Source of the DNA: Acanthamoeba sp. SK_2022b
Lineage: Eukaryota; Discosea; Longamoebia; Acanthamoebidae
DNA: 17,253 nt
Reading direction: 5' to 3'
Assembly: GCA_027943245.1 (NCBI GenBank)
Contig: JANDJZ010001050.1
Coordinates: forward strand, 1 to 17,253
The position numbers and the translations under genes are program-made. This document shows positions 6,701 to 17,253 of the stretch, one piece after another; within the stretch, counting starts at the first letter, position 1, and every line of letters starts with the position of its first letter. The notes beneath the pieces are model-generated. The model saw only the letters and a list, made by a program, of their open reading frames with translations. It was not told the DNA's origin and made no database searches.

Positions 6701-6842
6701 TGGGAGATTCGCTATGATCAGGGTAATGGAAAGGGCCTTAGTCTACCTGCCGGGGCGGCGAATGACAAAATCCGATCTCCGCCGTCGCCTTAGGTAAGAA
6801 AGACGAATGATTCATTAGCTGAATAATTCAATTTGTCCGCTA

Positions 6843-6871
6843 ATTTTCAGCGGCGTGTTAAGAAGTGTCAA
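6843..6871 (-). promoter_or_regulatory. candidate promoter of pth
   Basis: On the minus strand a perfect TTGACA (6866-6871) is followed after 17 bases by GAAAAT (6843-6848), giving a leader of about 135 bases before the GTG start. A small inverted repeat CCGCT/AGCGG (6837-6853) overlaps the -10. Confidence 0.5.
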
Positions 6872-6886
6872 TAATTCTTTACCATT

Positions 6887-6930
6887 TGTGATCGCCTCCG
6901 CAATCCCCTTGCCGCCACAAGGACTATACT
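6887..6930 (+). promoter_or_regulatory. ychH promoter with candidate class II CRP site
   Basis: TATACT (6925-6930) is a good -10 with no recognisable -35. Centred at 6894.5 is TGTGA-N6-CCGCA (6887-6902), matching 8 of 10 CRP core positions, about 41.5-42 bases before the expected start of transcription, the classic class II activator position. E. coli ychH is reported to be activated by CRP, which supports the reading. The rest of the 6701-7001 gap holds only the pth promoter and leader. Confidence 0.55.
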
Positions 6931-7001
6931 TAACTTATCAAAGTGGGTTAACAAGTTGCAGCGTTATCCCGGTTGGCACATGGCAATCATGGAGGTGGCA
7001 T

Positions 7002-7280
7002 ATGAAACGTAGAAACGCGGACAGAATGGGCAACTTTTTTATGGGGCTGGGCCTGGTCGTGATGATCGGCGGCGTCGGATACTCCATTATTGCTGAAGTA
7101 TCTCAGTTCGATTTACCGCAATTTTTCGCCCACGGCGCCATCATGAGTATCTTCGTCGGCGCGCTGTTGTGGCTGGTGGGCGCGCGTATCGGCGGCCGCG
7201 AGCAGGTGGCGGATCGCTACTGGTGGGTAAAACACTTTGATAAACGGTGCCGTAACGACCAACATCGTTCGTCGCATTGA
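7002..7280 (+). CDS. ychH: YchH family inner-membrane stress protein
   Basis: A 92-residue protein, the same length as E. coli YchH and similar throughout. It has two hydrophobic helices (about residues 11-31 and 42-62), a conserved AHGA motif between them, and a basic tail with YWWVKHFDKRCR. YchH is a small inner-membrane protein linked in E. coli to stress survival and biofilm; its molecular job is not known. The ATG at 7002 is fixed by GGAGGT (6991-6996) 5 bases upstream. A longer in-frame extension from 6855 lies across the promoter and is not coding. Rightward transcription ends at the hairpin at 7366-7399. In E. coli dauA follows ychH; here prs follows directly. Confidence 0.93.
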   Translation: MKRRNADRMGNFFMGLGLVVMIGGVGYSIIAEVSQFDLPQFFAHGAIMSIFVGALLWLVGARIGGREQVADRYWWVKHFDKRCRNDQHRSSH

Positions 7281-7365
7281 TTAAAAAATCAGAAGGGAAG
7301 CGAGAGCAGGGCAAGGGAATATCTGCCGTGCATTAAGGTTTGAGGTCATGTTGGACTACGAGTAG

Positions 7366-7402
7366 AAAACCCGTTGTTGCTCACGCACCAACGGGTTTTT
7401 CT
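7366..7402. terminator. bidirectional intrinsic terminator between ychH and prs
   Basis: An 11-bp stem AAAACCCGTTG/CAACGGGTTTT (7366-7376 with 7389-7399) and a 12-base loop. The plus strand continues TTCTTTTT, and the minus strand has TTTT at the stem end. It serves ychH and can also stop leftward transcripts from prs. Confidence 0.8.
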
Positions 7403-7425
7403 TTTTCTGCTGTCGGGCACGCTAT

Positions 7426-7457
7426 CTTTCCGGCAAGGTGGGCGCCGCACCGGAAAG
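7426..7457. other. inverted repeat downstream of prs
   Basis: A perfect 8-bp arm pair CTTTCCGG/CCGGAAAG (7426-7433 with 7450-7457) just past the prs stop, with a 16-base GC-rich middle. There is no T-run, so it is probably a 3'-end stabilising hairpin of the lolB-ispE-prs message. Confidence 0.5.
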
Positions 7458-7465
7458 ACGACGAA

Positions 7466-8587
<1,122 letters not shown>

Positions 8588-9454
8588 CTACGACTCAAAC
8601 CGCCCGGAACGAATGCGATGTAGTGGGGAGACGTTAACGCCGCGCGCTACAAAACCACACAACCACTCCGGGGCTTGATTTAACACCTGACGGGCGGCGA
8701 TTTCTGTGTCGAATTCAGCAAACACACAAGCACCTGTGCCAGTCAGGCGTGACGGGGCGTATTCTAACAGCCATGAAAGAAGCTGTTCAACCTCGCGAAA
8801 ACGTTTTCTTGCGATCGGTTCGCAATCATTTGCGTACGGCGCCTGCAACAGCTCACTTAAGGAGCGAACCGGGGTGTCTCTTTTCAATTCGGGGTCACCG
8901 AAGATAACCGGCGTCGGGATGCCGACGCCGGGATGCGCCACCAGATACCACTTTTCCTGCGGCTCGGCCGGCTGCAGGCGCTCGCCGATGCCTTCGGCGA
9001 AGGCGGCGTGGCCGCGCACGAACACCGGCACGTCGGCGCCGAGGCTGAGCCCCAGCTCGGCCAGTTGGTCGTCGCCAAGACCGCAGCGCCACAGTTCGTT
9101 GAGCGCCACCAGTACGGTGGCGGCGTTGGAGGAGCCACCGCCCAAGCCGCCGCCCATCGGTAGGCGCTTGTCGATGCTGATATCGGCGCCGCGCGGTGCG
9201 GTCTGCAGGCCGCGCTCATCGCAATAGCGCTGCAGCAAGCGGGCGGCGCGCACGATCAGGTTCTGTTCGTCCGGCACGCCGTCGACCGGCGTCAGCAGAT
9301 GAATGCGGTCGTCCTGGCGCGGGTCAATGGTCAGGGTGTCGCCGTAGTCCAAAAACTGAAACAGCGTCTGCAGCAGGTGATAGCCGTCTTCACGACGGCC
9401 GGTGATGTACAAAAACAGGTTGAGTTTCGCGGGGGAGGGCCACTGGCGAATCAT
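8588..9454 (-). CDS. ispE: 4-diphosphocytidyl-2-C-methyl-D-erythritol kinase
   Basis: IspE phosphorylates CDP-methylerythritol at the 2-hydroxyl, the ATP-using step of the MEP pathway to isoprenoid precursors. The 288-residue protein is a GHMP kinase. It has the catalytic lysine K10 ([11 protein letters not shown]), the glycine-rich ATP loop [14 protein letters not shown] (99-112), and the catalytic aspartate D141 (LGADVPVF). A C-terminal motif 3-like segment ([12 protein letters not shown], about 238-249) is also present. It is slightly longer than the 283 residues of E. coli. Its ATG overlaps the lolB stop by 4 bases (ATGA), so the two are probably translationally coupled, and prs lies downstream in the same direction. 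Confidence 0.97.
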   Translation of the reverse strand: MIRQWPSPAKLNLFLYITGRREDGYHLLQTLFQFLDYGDTLTIDPRQDDRIHLLTPVDGVPDEQNLIVRAARLLQRYCDERGLQTAPRGADISIDKRLPMGGGLGGGSSNAATVLVALNELWRCGLGDDQLAELGLSLGADVPVFVRGHAAFAEGIGERLQPAEPQEKWYLVAHPGVGIPTPVIFGDPELKRDTPVRSLSELLQAPYANDCEPIARKRFREVEQLLSWLLEYAPSRLTGTGACVFAEFDTEIAARQVLNQAPEWLCGFVARGVNVSPLHRIRSGRFES

Positions 9455-10074
9455 TTGAGCGTCCAGTTATCCATCTTCAGCTTGATGCGCTGCTCACCCT
9501 GCTGCAGCTCCAGACGGTTCGGCAGCGTCGGCTGCACCTCGTTGCTGTAGCCCTGGTAATCCACCTTCCAGGTCTGGCCGCCTTGCTGATAGGTCAGCTT
9601 GTTCAGGCGATATTGGTCATCCAGCGCAAAATCGTTGGCTTCGCCCGGCAGGCCGAGCATCCACTGGCGCAGGTTGTTCAGCGGGATCGCCATGCCGGTC
9701 AGCTTGCGGATCATCTCTTCCGGGTTGTCGCTGACGTAGCGTTTGCCCTGGTTGTCGGTCAGCTGCACCACGTTTTTCTGCACGTTGAGATCCATTTCCG
9801 TGCTGCCCAGCGGGTTGGTCAACAGCAGACGATAGCGCTCCGGCGAGAACTGCTGCCAGAAGAAGCGGGCGTAGACTTTTTTCTGATCAGACAAGTAGGC
9901 GAAGGAGCCGCGGGTCTGATAGGTGCTGAGCTGCTGCACCGCCTGCTCATGGGCGCGCCACTGCGGAGAAGTCGGGCTGGTGGCCGGGCCGCTCGGCTTG
10001 GTGGTGGTACAGGCGGCCAGCACCAGGCTGGCCAGCGGGATCAGACGGAGCAAACTAACTTTGCGTATTGGCAT
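9451..10074 (-). CDS. lolB: outer-membrane lipoprotein receptor LolB
   Basis: LolB takes lipoproteins from the periplasmic carrier LolA and inserts them in the inner leaflet of the outer membrane. The 207-residue precursor has a basic start ([11 protein letters not shown]), a hydrophobic stretch and the lipobox LAAC with C22 as the acylated residue. Threonine follows the cysteine rather than the Asp that would retain it in the inner membrane, so it should be sorted outward. [40 protein letters not shown] and C-terminal KLKMDNW match the family. I placed the start at 10074, not the in-frame start at 10107, because the shorter form has the family length and a normal signal peptide. First gene of lolB-ispE-prs. 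Confidence 0.96.
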   Translation of the reverse strand: MPIRKVSLLRLIPLASLVLAACTTTKPSGPATSPTSPQWRAHEQAVQQLSTYQTRGSFAYLSDQKKVYARFFWQQFSPERYRLLLTNPLGSTEMDLNVQKNVVQLTDNQGKRYVSDNPEEMIRKLTGMAIPLNNLRQWMLGLPGEANDFALDDQYRLNKLTYQQGGQTWKVDYQGYSNEVQPTLPNRLELQQGEQRIKLKMDNWTLK

Positions 10075-10134
10075 AACTTTCTCTTGTCCTTTTGTCCTTG
10101 CGGGCATGCGCGACGAAACCCGAATACAGCGCTC

Positions 10135-10163
10135 ACGCTAACGGGGCGGCGGCGGCGCGTCAA
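10135..10163 (-). promoter_or_regulatory. candidate promoter of lolB-ispE-prs
   Basis: On the minus strand TTGACG (5 of 6 matches, 10158-10163) is followed after 17 bases by TAGCGT (10135-10140, weak), about 60 bases before the lolB start at 10074. Confidence 0.35.
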
Positions 10164-10291
10164 TTTTTTGCTGCATCGCGTTGAATCTTGCCGCTTTTAC
10201 CGGCGCAATGCCAACCCGGTACGCGCATTGGGGCGTCATTAAGATTAACACAATCGTTTCGTGCCGTTGTCCGGGGGCAACAATTTTCGAT

Positions 10292-10310
10292 ACGGCGGGG
10301 TGACCGCCGT
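10292..10310. other. GC-rich hairpin in the lolB-hemA gap
   Basis: ACGGCGG/CCGCCGT (10292-10298 with 10304-10310), 5-base loop, no T-run on either strand. It lies within the 697-base gap between the divergent lolB and hemA genes. No role can be assigned. Confidence 0.4.
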
Positions 10311-10373
10311 TAGCGTTTGGTTGATGTTTACCTCGCTATGCTGCCGGGGGTTTTTGTTGCGGGAAATAATCGA

Positions 10374-10517
10374 ATGAAGATTGCGGCGCGGATAATCATT
10401 TCGCTTCTGTGCTTTGCCGGCGCGGTATTTTTTTATTTTCAGGCCAAGCAGGTTTTTTGCCAGCAGGTCTCTTTTATCCTGGATCCCTCCTACCGTTGCG
10501 GCACGCTGGGTTGGTAA
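10374..10517 (+). CDS. possible small membrane protein (47 aa)
   Basis: A 47-codon frame from ATG 10374 lies in the long lolB-hemA gap. The product starts MKIAAR and has a hydrophobic helix (about residues 6-22: RIIISLLCFAGAVFFYF), then a short tail with two cysteines and the sequence DPSYRCGTLGW. A positively charged start plus one membrane span is typical of small inner-membrane proteins, or the start could act as a signal anchor. The ribosome site is weak (GGGA at about 10361-10364). I recognise no family. The ordered composition of the protein is the only support, and an accidental frame is possible. Confidence 0.4.
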   Translation: MKIAARIIISLLCFAGAVFFYFQAKQVFCQQVSFILDPSYRCGTLGW

Positions 10518-10538
10518 ACGCGCGGATTATAAGCGGAT

Positions 10539-10550
10539 AACCTGCAGGTT
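10539..10550. repeat. 12-base perfect palindrome
   Basis: AACCTGCAGGTT, followed by TTTA, 20 bases after the small reading frame. It could be a weak transcript end or a protein-binding site; chance is also possible. From here to 10771 I see only AT-rich DNA that probably carries the hemA promoter, with TAGAAT at 10721-10726 the best -10 but no good -35. Confidence 0.3.
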
Positions 10551-10771
10551 TTACCGAATCCTGTGCGGGAGATCGCATCCTGCGCTAAAATTCAGTATGT
10601 TATGTCGTCAAATTATAAATCATCTCACTGTATTTATTAATTATTCATCGATTGATGCCGTCTATAGCAATGATTGAACGGAAGATGCGGTTGTTACTTT
10701 TATTGATCCTGCGCATCAAGTAGAATGCCGTTCAACGAGAACCCGTACCAAGATAAGTATTACTCGAAGCA

Positions 10772-12034
10772 ATGACCCTGCTGGCGTTAGGTATAAATCA
10801 CAAAACCGCTCCGGTTTCTCTGCGTGAAAGGGTGACCTTCTCGCCAGAGTCCATCGATGAGGCGCTGACCAGCTTGCTCCAACAACCGTTGGTGCAGGGC
10901 GGCGTCGTGTTGTCCACCTGCAACCGCACCGAGCTGTACCTCAGCGTAGAGCAGCAGGAACACATGCACGAGCAGCTGGTCGCCTGGCTGTGCGCCTACC
11001 ACAACCTGCGCCCGGAAGAGGTGAAGAAAAGCCTGTACTGGCATCAGGGCAACGACGCGGTCAGCCATTTGATGCGGGTGGCCAGCGGGTTGGACTCATT
11101 GGTGCTGGGCGAACCGCAGATCCTCGGGCAGGTGAAAAAAGCTTTCGCCGAGTCGCAACGCGGCCAGTCGCTGTCCGGCGAGCTGGAGCGTCTGTTCCAG
11201 AAATCCTTCTCCGTCGCCAAGCGCGTGCGTACCGAAACCGACATCGGTGCCAGCGCGGTCTCCGTGGCTTTTGCCGCCTGTACCCTGGCGCGCCAGATCT
11301 TCGAATCGCTGGCCGATCTCAACGTCTTGCTGGTGGGCGCCGGTGAAACCATCGAGCTGGTGGCGCGCCACCTGCGCGAACACAAAGTGCGGCACATGAT
11401 CATTGCCAACCGCACCCGCGAACGCGCCCAGCTGCTGGCGGACGAAGTCGGCGCGGAGGTGATCACCCTGCCGGAGATCGACGAACGCCTGGCGGACGCC
11501 GACATCATCATCAGTTCCACTGCCAGCCCGCTGCCGATCATCGGCAAGGGGATGGTGGAGCGCGCGCTGAAGGCGCGCCGCAACCAGCCGATGCTGCTGG
11601 TGGATATCGCCGTACCGCGCGACATCGAACCGGAAGTCGGCAAACTGGCCAACGCCTATCTCTACAGCGTGGACGATCTGCACGCCATCATTCAAAGCAA
11701 CCTGGCGCAGCGCAAAGCGGCGGCGGTGCAGGCGGAGTCGATCGTGCAGCAGGAAAGCACCAACTTCATGGCCTGGCTGCGCTCGCAGGGCGCGGTGGAA
11801 ACCATCCGCGACTACCGTTCGCAGGCCGACCAAATTCGCGCAGAGATGGAGGCCAAAGCGCTGGCCGCCATCGCGCAGGGCGCCAACGTGGAGCAGGTTA
11901 TTCACGAGCTGGCCCATAAACTGACCAACCGTCTTATTCATGCCCCCACCAAATCCCTCCAGCAGGCCGCCGGCGACGGCGACGTGGAGCGGTTGCAGTT
12001 ATTACGCGACAGCCTCGGGCTGGATCAGCATTAG
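10772..12034 (+). CDS. hemA: glutamyl-tRNA reductase
   Basis: HemA reduces glutamyl-tRNA(Glu) to glutamate-1-semialdehyde with NADPH, the first committed step of haem and other tetrapyrrole synthesis. The 420-residue protein has the N-terminal [13 protein letters not shown], the catalytic cysteine C50 in [10 protein letters not shown], the substrate-recognition loop [13 protein letters not shown], and an NADPH-binding Rossmann domain beginning at [10 protein letters not shown] (about 184-193). A helical dimerisation domain ends the protein. Full length (E. coli 418). The N-terminal [11 protein letters not shown] is the region by which enteric HemA is degraded by ClpAP and Lon when haem is sufficient. 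The Shine-Dalgarno is poor. First gene of the rightward cluster that runs to kdsA. Confidence 0.98.
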   Translation: MTLLALGINHKTAPVSLRERVTFSPESIDEALTSLLQQPLVQGGVVLSTCNRTELYLSVEQQEHMHEQLVAWLCAYHNLRPEEVKKSLYWHQGNDAVSHLMRVASGLDSLVLGEPQILGQVKKAFAESQRGQSLSGELERLFQKSFSVAKRVRTETDIGASAVSVAFAACTLARQIFESLADLNVLLVGAGETIELVARHLREHKVRHMIIANRTRERAQLLADEVGAEVITLPEIDERLADADIIISSTASPLPIIGKGMVERALKARRNQPMLLVDIAVPRDIEPEVGKLANAYLYSVDDLHAIIQSNLAQRKAAAVQAESIVQQESTNFMAWLRSQGAVETIRDYRSQADQIRAEMEAKALAAIAQGANVEQVIHELAHKLTNRLIHAPTKSLQQAAGDGDVERLQLLRDSLGLDQH

Positions 12035-12065
12035 TTTTCTCTATTAACAGGGTTTATTACCACGC

Positions 12066-13151
12066 ATGAAGCCTTCTATTGTTGCCAAACTGGAAGCGTT
12101 ACAAGAGCGCCATGAAGAAGTGCAGGCGCTGCTCGGCGATGCCGGCGTTATCGCCGACCAAGACCGGTTCCGCGCACTGTCGCGAGAATACGCGCAGCTG
12201 ACCGACGTCAGCCGCTGCTTCCTGGAATGGCGTCAGGTGCAGGAGGATCTGGAGACGGCGGAAATGATGCTGGACGATCCGGAAATGCGCGAGATGGCGC
12301 AGGAAGAGCTGAAACAGGCGCGGGCGGCCAGCGAAGAGCTGGAGCAGCAGCTGCAGGTGTTGCTGCTGCCGAAAGATCCGGACGATGAGCGCAGCTGCTT
12401 CCTCGAAGTGCGCGCCGGCACCGGCGGCGATGAGGCGGCGATCTTCGCCGGCGATCTGTTCCGCATGTACAGCCGCTATGCGGAAAGCCGCCGCTGGCGC
12501 GTCGAGGTGATGAGCGCCAACGAAGGCGAACACGGCGGTTTCAAAGAAGTGATCGCCAAAGTCTCCGGCGACGGCGTGTACGGTCAGCTGAAGTTTGAAT
12601 CCGGCGGCCACCGCGTGCAGCGCGTGCCGGAAACCGAATCCCAGGGGCGCATCCACACCTCCGCCTGCACCGTGGCGGTGATGCCGGAAGTGCCGGAAGC
12701 CGAGCTGCCGGACATCAACCCGGGCGATCTGAAAATCGACACCTTCCGCTCCTCCGGCGCCGGTGGCCAGCACGTTAACACCACCGACTCGGCAATCCGC
12801 ATCACCCACCTGCCGACCGGCATTGTGGTGGAGTGCCAGGACGAGCGTTCACAGCACAAAAACAAAGCCAAGGCGATGTCGGTGCTGGGCGCGCGCATTC
12901 GCGCCGCCGAGATGGCCAAGCGCCAGCAGGCCGAGGCGTCCACTCGCCGCAACCTGCTGGGCAGCGGCGACCGTTCCGACCGTAACCGTACCTACAACTT
13001 CCCGCAGGGGCGGGTGACCGACCACCGCATCAACCTGACGCTCTACCGCCTGGACGAAGTGATGGAAGGCAAACTGGACATGCTGATCCAGCCGATCGTG
13101 CAGGAGTATCAGGCCGATCAGCTGGCTGCGCTGTCCGCCGAGCAAGAGTGA
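12066..13151 (+). CDS. prfA: peptide chain release factor 1 (RF1)
   Basis: RF1 reads UAA and UAG stop codons and triggers hydrolysis of the finished peptide. The 361-residue protein has a helical domain 1 (1-100), the anticodon-like tripeptide PET (188-190), and the GGQ loop ([15 protein letters not shown]) with Q235 as the methylation site. E. coli has PAT at 188-190, as I recall, so the middle residue differs but keeps the PxT pattern. The stop overlaps the start of prmC in TGATG, so the factor and the enzyme that methylates its GGQ are coupled. It lies 31 bases after hemA, as in other enterobacteria. Confidence 0.98.
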   Translation: MKPSIVAKLEALQERHEEVQALLGDAGVIADQDRFRALSREYAQLTDVSRCFLEWRQVQEDLETAEMMLDDPEMREMAQEELKQARAASEELEQQLQVLLLPKDPDDERSCFLEVRAGTGGDEAAIFAGDLFRMYSRYAESRRWRVEVMSANEGEHGGFKEVIAKVSGDGVYGQLKFESGGHRVQRVPETESQGRIHTSACTVAVMPEVPEAELPDINPGDLKIDTFRSSGAGGQHVNTTDSAIRITHLPTGIVVECQDERSQHKNKAKAMSVLGARIRAAEMAKRQQAEASTRRNLLGSGDRSDRNRTYNFPQGRVTDHRINLTLYRLDEVMEGKLDMLIQPIVQEYQADQLAALSAEQE

Positions 13152-13984
13152 TGGACTATCAACACTGGCTGAAAGCCGCCGCCGCGCGTTTGACCCACAG
13201 CGACAGCGCCCGGCGCGACGCGGAAATCCTGTTGGGTTTCGTGACCGGCAAGGCCAGAACCTTCCTGATGGCGTTCGGTGAAACCCTGCTGACGCCGCCG
13301 CAGCAACAGCAGCTGGAGACGCTGCTGGCGCGCCGCGAACGCGGTGAGCCGGTGGCCTATCTGGTGGGCGAGCGCGAATTTTGGTCGCTGCCGCTGTCGG
13401 TTTCACCCGCAACGCTGATCCCACGCCCGGATACCGAATGCCTGGTGGAGCTGGCGCTGGCGCGCCTGCCGCCGCAACTCTGCCACTTCCTCGATCTCGG
13501 CACCGGCACCGGCGCCATCGCGCTGGCGCTGGCCAGCGAGCGCCCGGACTGTTCGGCTATCGGCGTCGATGTGCAGCCGGAAGCGGTCGCGCTGGCGCAG
13601 CACAATGCGCACAAGCTGAAGATCGACAACGTCCGATTTCTACAGGGCAGCTGGTTTGCGCCGGTGGCGGGGCAACGCTTCGCGCTGATCGCCAGCAATC
13701 CGCCCTATATCGACGCCGCCGATCCGCATTTGTCGCAGGGCGACGTGCGCTTCGAGCCCGGCAGCGCGCTGGTCGCCGCCGATCGTGGGTTGGCGGATCT
13801 GGCCGCCATCGTGCGCCAGGCGCCGCACCATTTGCAGCCCCAGGGCTGGCTGCTGTTGGAACATGGCTGGCAGCAGGGCGAGAGCGTGCGTGCGCTGCTG
13901 CAGGCCGCCGGATTTTCCGCTGTCGCCACCCACCGTGATTATGGCGACAACGACCGCGTGACGCTCGGCCAATGGCCGGGATAA
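13151..13984 (+). CDS. prmC: protein-(glutamine-N5) methyltransferase, release-factor specific
   Basis: PrmC (HemK) methylates the GGQ glutamine of RF1 and RF2 with S-adenosylmethionine, raising their activity. The 277-residue protein has an N-terminal helical substrate-binding domain (1-75) and a Rossmann-fold methyltransferase domain with the SAM-binding motif DLGTGTGAI (115-123) and the catalytic NPPY (183-186), at the same numbers as in E. coli. The ATG at 13151 overlaps the prfA stop (TGATG). A GTG one codon upstream is in frame but gives a less typical N-terminus. The downstream gap to sirB2 is 44 bases without a terminator. Confidence 0.98.
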   Translation: MDYQHWLKAAAARLTHSDSARRDAEILLGFVTGKARTFLMAFGETLLTPPQQQQLETLLARRERGEPVAYLVGEREFWSLPLSVSPATLIPRPDTECLVELALARLPPQLCHFLDLGTGTGAIALALASERPDCSAIGVDVQPEAVALAQHNAHKLKIDNVRFLQGSWFAPVAGQRFALIASNPPYIDAADPHLSQGDVRFEPGSALVAADRGLADLAAIVRQAPHHLQPQGWLLLEHGWQQGESVRALLQAAGFSAVATHRDYGDNDRVTLGQWPG

Positions 13985-14028
13985 GCGCCTCTCATAATAA
14001 CGACGCCCGAGCCATTTAAGGGAGCATC

Positions 14029-14423
14029 ATGACTGCATACACCGCGTTGAAACATTTCCATTTGCTGACGGTCGCCATCAGTATTACCTTGTTTGTGCTG
14101 CGTTTCTTTTGGCAGTGGCGCCGCTCGCCGATCATGGGCCGCCGCTGGGTCAAGGTAGCGCCGCACCTGAACGACACGCTGCTGTTCGTCAGCGGCATCG
14201 CGCTGGTGGTGATGTTCGGGTTTTATCCGCTGCTGGGTATGGACTCATGGCTGACCGAGAAGCTGTTTGGCGTTATTATCTATATCCTGCTTGGCTACGT
14301 CGCATTGGGCAAGAAGACCAAAAGTCAGCGGCTACGAACCGTGGCGTTCGTGCTGGCGTTGGGCTGCCTGTACCTGATAATTAAACTTGCCACGACGAAA
14401 ATACCGTTTCTGATGGGATACCT

Positions 14424-14427
<4 letters not shown>
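14029..14427 (+). CDS. sirB2: SirB2 family integral membrane protein
   Basis: A 132-residue protein with four predicted membrane helices (about residues 10-26, 48-67, 78-92 and 103-120) and short basic loops (QWRRSP, KKTKSQR). It matches the SirB2 family, named in Salmonella for an early link to invasion-gene control; the molecular role is unknown. GGGAG lies 6 bases before the ATG at 14029. It overlaps sirB1 by 4 bases (ATGA), so the two are probably translated together, and it keeps its usual place between prmC and sirB1. Confidence 0.92.
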
Positions 14428-16146
<1,719 letters not shown>

Positions 16147-16161
16147 GCGTTCGTCGCCATA

Positions 16162-16189
16162 AAAAAAGCCCGACTCGTCGGGCTTTTTT
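16162..16189. terminator. bidirectional terminator between kdsA and dauA
   Basis: AAAAAAGCCCGAC pairs perfectly with GTCGGGCTTTTTT (16162-16174 with 16177-16189), realistically with a 4-base loop. The symmetry supplies a T-run on both strands. It lies in the 47-base gap between the convergent stops and can serve both genes. Confidence 0.9.
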
Positions 16190-16193
16190 ACGT

Positions 16194-17253
16194 TTAGGCG
16201 CCGGTGGCCGCCAGCGCTTCCGGCAGCGTCGGGTAGAACTGCAGGCGGCCCTCGATCGGCTGCACCCGCGCACGCGCCAGGGTTTTCAGCGGCTGGAACG
16301 GGACGTCGGTGATCACCAGCTTTTTGTCCGTCGGCAGCACGTCGATAAAGCGCCGCAGGGCGCTCAGGCCGCCGGCATCGAGCACCGGCACCGCATCCCA
16401 TTGCAGCACGATCGTGCGGTAGCCTTCGCTGCGCGCCAGCAGTTCGGTAAAGATGCGCTCGGCGGCGGCGAAGAACAGCGGGCCGTTCACCCGCAGCACC
16501 AGGCGGCCGTCGCCGGCGCTCAGCTCGCTCAGCCGCGTCATGCGGGCGATGCGGCGCATAAACAGCAGCGACGCCAGCACGATGCCCACGGTAATGGCGA
16601 TCACCATATCGAACAGCACCGTCAGCGACATGCACAGCAGCAGCACCAGAATGTCGTCCTTCGGCGCCCGGCGTAGCAGGTAAATCACCTTGTGCGCCTC
16701 GCTCATGTTCCAGGCGACCATCAGCAGCAGTGCCGCCATCGCCGCCAGCGGCAGGTAAGAGAGCCACGGTGCCAATACCAGCAGCGCCAACAGCACCAGC
16801 AGCGCGTGGATGATGGCGGACACCGGCGAGGTGGCGCCGGCGCGCACGTTGGCCGCCGAACGGGCAATCGCGGCGGTGGCGGTAATGCCGCCGAAGAACG
16901 GCGCGATGATGTTGCCCGCACCCTGGCCGATCAGCTCGCTGTTCGAGTTGTGCTTCTTGCCGGTCATGCCGTCGAGCACCACGGCGCACAGCAGCGATTC
17001 GATCGCGCCGAGCATCGCCATCGAAAACGCCGCCGGCAGCAGGGCGGAAACGGTTTGCCAGCTCAGGGTGAACGGCTGCCCGCCGCCGCCCGGCAGATCC
17101 CAGGGCAGCAGCAGCTGCGGCAGGATCGGCGGGATGCCCTGGCCGCTGTTGCCGTCGGCCAGCAGGTAGCTGAAGCGCGAGCCGATGGTCGCCACCGGGT
17201 GGTCAAACAGCGCCAGCAGACCCATTAGCGCGGTGCCCGCCAGCAGCGCCGGC
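16194..17253 (-). CDS. dauA: DauA-type SulP C4-dicarboxylate/anion transporter, 5' end outside the window
   Basis: The C-terminal 352 codons are present; the frame stays open to the right edge (first full codons P A L L A G), so the start lies outside. There is an in-frame ATG at 17225, but a complete SulP protein needs about 200 more residues. The visible part has membrane helices with [48 protein letters not shown] and [10 protein letters not shown], followed by a STAS domain ([16 protein letters not shown] and [11 protein letters not shown]). These resemble E. coli DauA (YchM), which imports succinate and other C4-dicarboxylates at acidic pH and touches other metabolism through its STAS domain. 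It is only distantly like the SulP gene at 4543. E. coli dauA lies between ychH and prs; here it is convergent with kdsA. Confidence 0.92.
   Translation of the reverse strand, partial: PALLAGTALMGLLALFDHPVATIGSRFSYLLADGNSGQGIPPILPQLLLPWDLPGGGGQPFTLSWQTVSALLPAAFSMAMLGAIESLLCAVVLDGMTGKKHNSNSELIGQGAGNIIAPFFGGITATAAIARSAANVRAGATSPVSAIIHALLVLLALLVLAPWLSYLPLAAMAALLLMVAWNMSEAHKVIYLLRRAPKDDILVLLLCMSLTVLFDMVIAITVGIVLASLLFMRRIARMTRLSELSAGDGRLVLRVNGPLFFAAAERIFTELLARSEGYRTIVLQWDAVPVLDAGGLSALRRFIDVLPTDKKLVITDVPFQPLKTLARARVQPIEGRLQFYPTLPEALAATGA

Noticed and set aside
6714..6797. Short arginine-rich rightward frame (27 codons) with GGGAG 7 bases upstream, antisense to the pth leader
   Set aside because: The ribosome site looks fair, but the frame is very short, has no recognisable features and lies opposite a leader that must be transcribed; chance is likelier.

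Overview
The window looks like chromosome from an enterobacterium, most likely Serratia (S. marcescens group). The basis is the near identity of several proteins (Prs, KdsA, Pth, RF1, YchF) to their Escherichia coli counterparts as I remember them, the GC-rich third codon positions, and a gene order close to the E. coli ychF-pth-ychH-prs-ispE-lolB-hemA-prfA-prmC-sirB2-sirB1-kdsA neighbourhood. The species is inferred, not proved.

Left part (1-3050) is accessory. It holds a LuxR-type regulator with a degenerate receiver domain, then an HxlR-family repressor divergent from a cis-CaaD-like tautomerase. The gap between those two carries a pair of near-palindromic operator candidates. An AT-rich islet follows (about 1880-3050), with a 73-residue orphan protein and a 176-residue orphan protein that I do not recognise.

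Middle part (3050-10772) is housekeeping with rearrangements. ychF has its own promoter and a UUCG-loop terminator. A SulP-family anion transporter gene lies between ychF and pth on the opposite strand, separating two genes that are adjacent in E. coli; a good CRP site lies upstream of it. pth and ychH are divergent. lolB-ispE-prs runs leftwards as one transcription unit (outer-membrane lipoprotein insertion, isoprenoid precursor synthesis, PRPP synthesis). The lolB-hemA divergent gap is long (about 700 bases) and may encode a small membrane protein.

Right part (10772-16146) is the rightward hemA-prfA-prmC-sirB2-sirB1-kdsA cluster. It covers the first committed step of tetrapyrrole synthesis, release factor 1 and the methylase that modifies it (start and stop codons overlap), two SirB proteins, and KDO-8-phosphate synthase for lipopolysaccharide. 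It ends at a strong bidirectional terminator shared with a convergent second SulP gene, which resembles dauA and runs off the right edge. In E. coli dauA sits between ychH and prs, so it has a different position here.

I found no rRNA, tRNA, CRISPR array, prophage or intact insertion sequence. Nothing here convincingly amounts to a new multi-gene system. The best leads are the HxlR/tautomerase pair with its operators, the orphan islet, and the palindrome inside the putative prs promoter.
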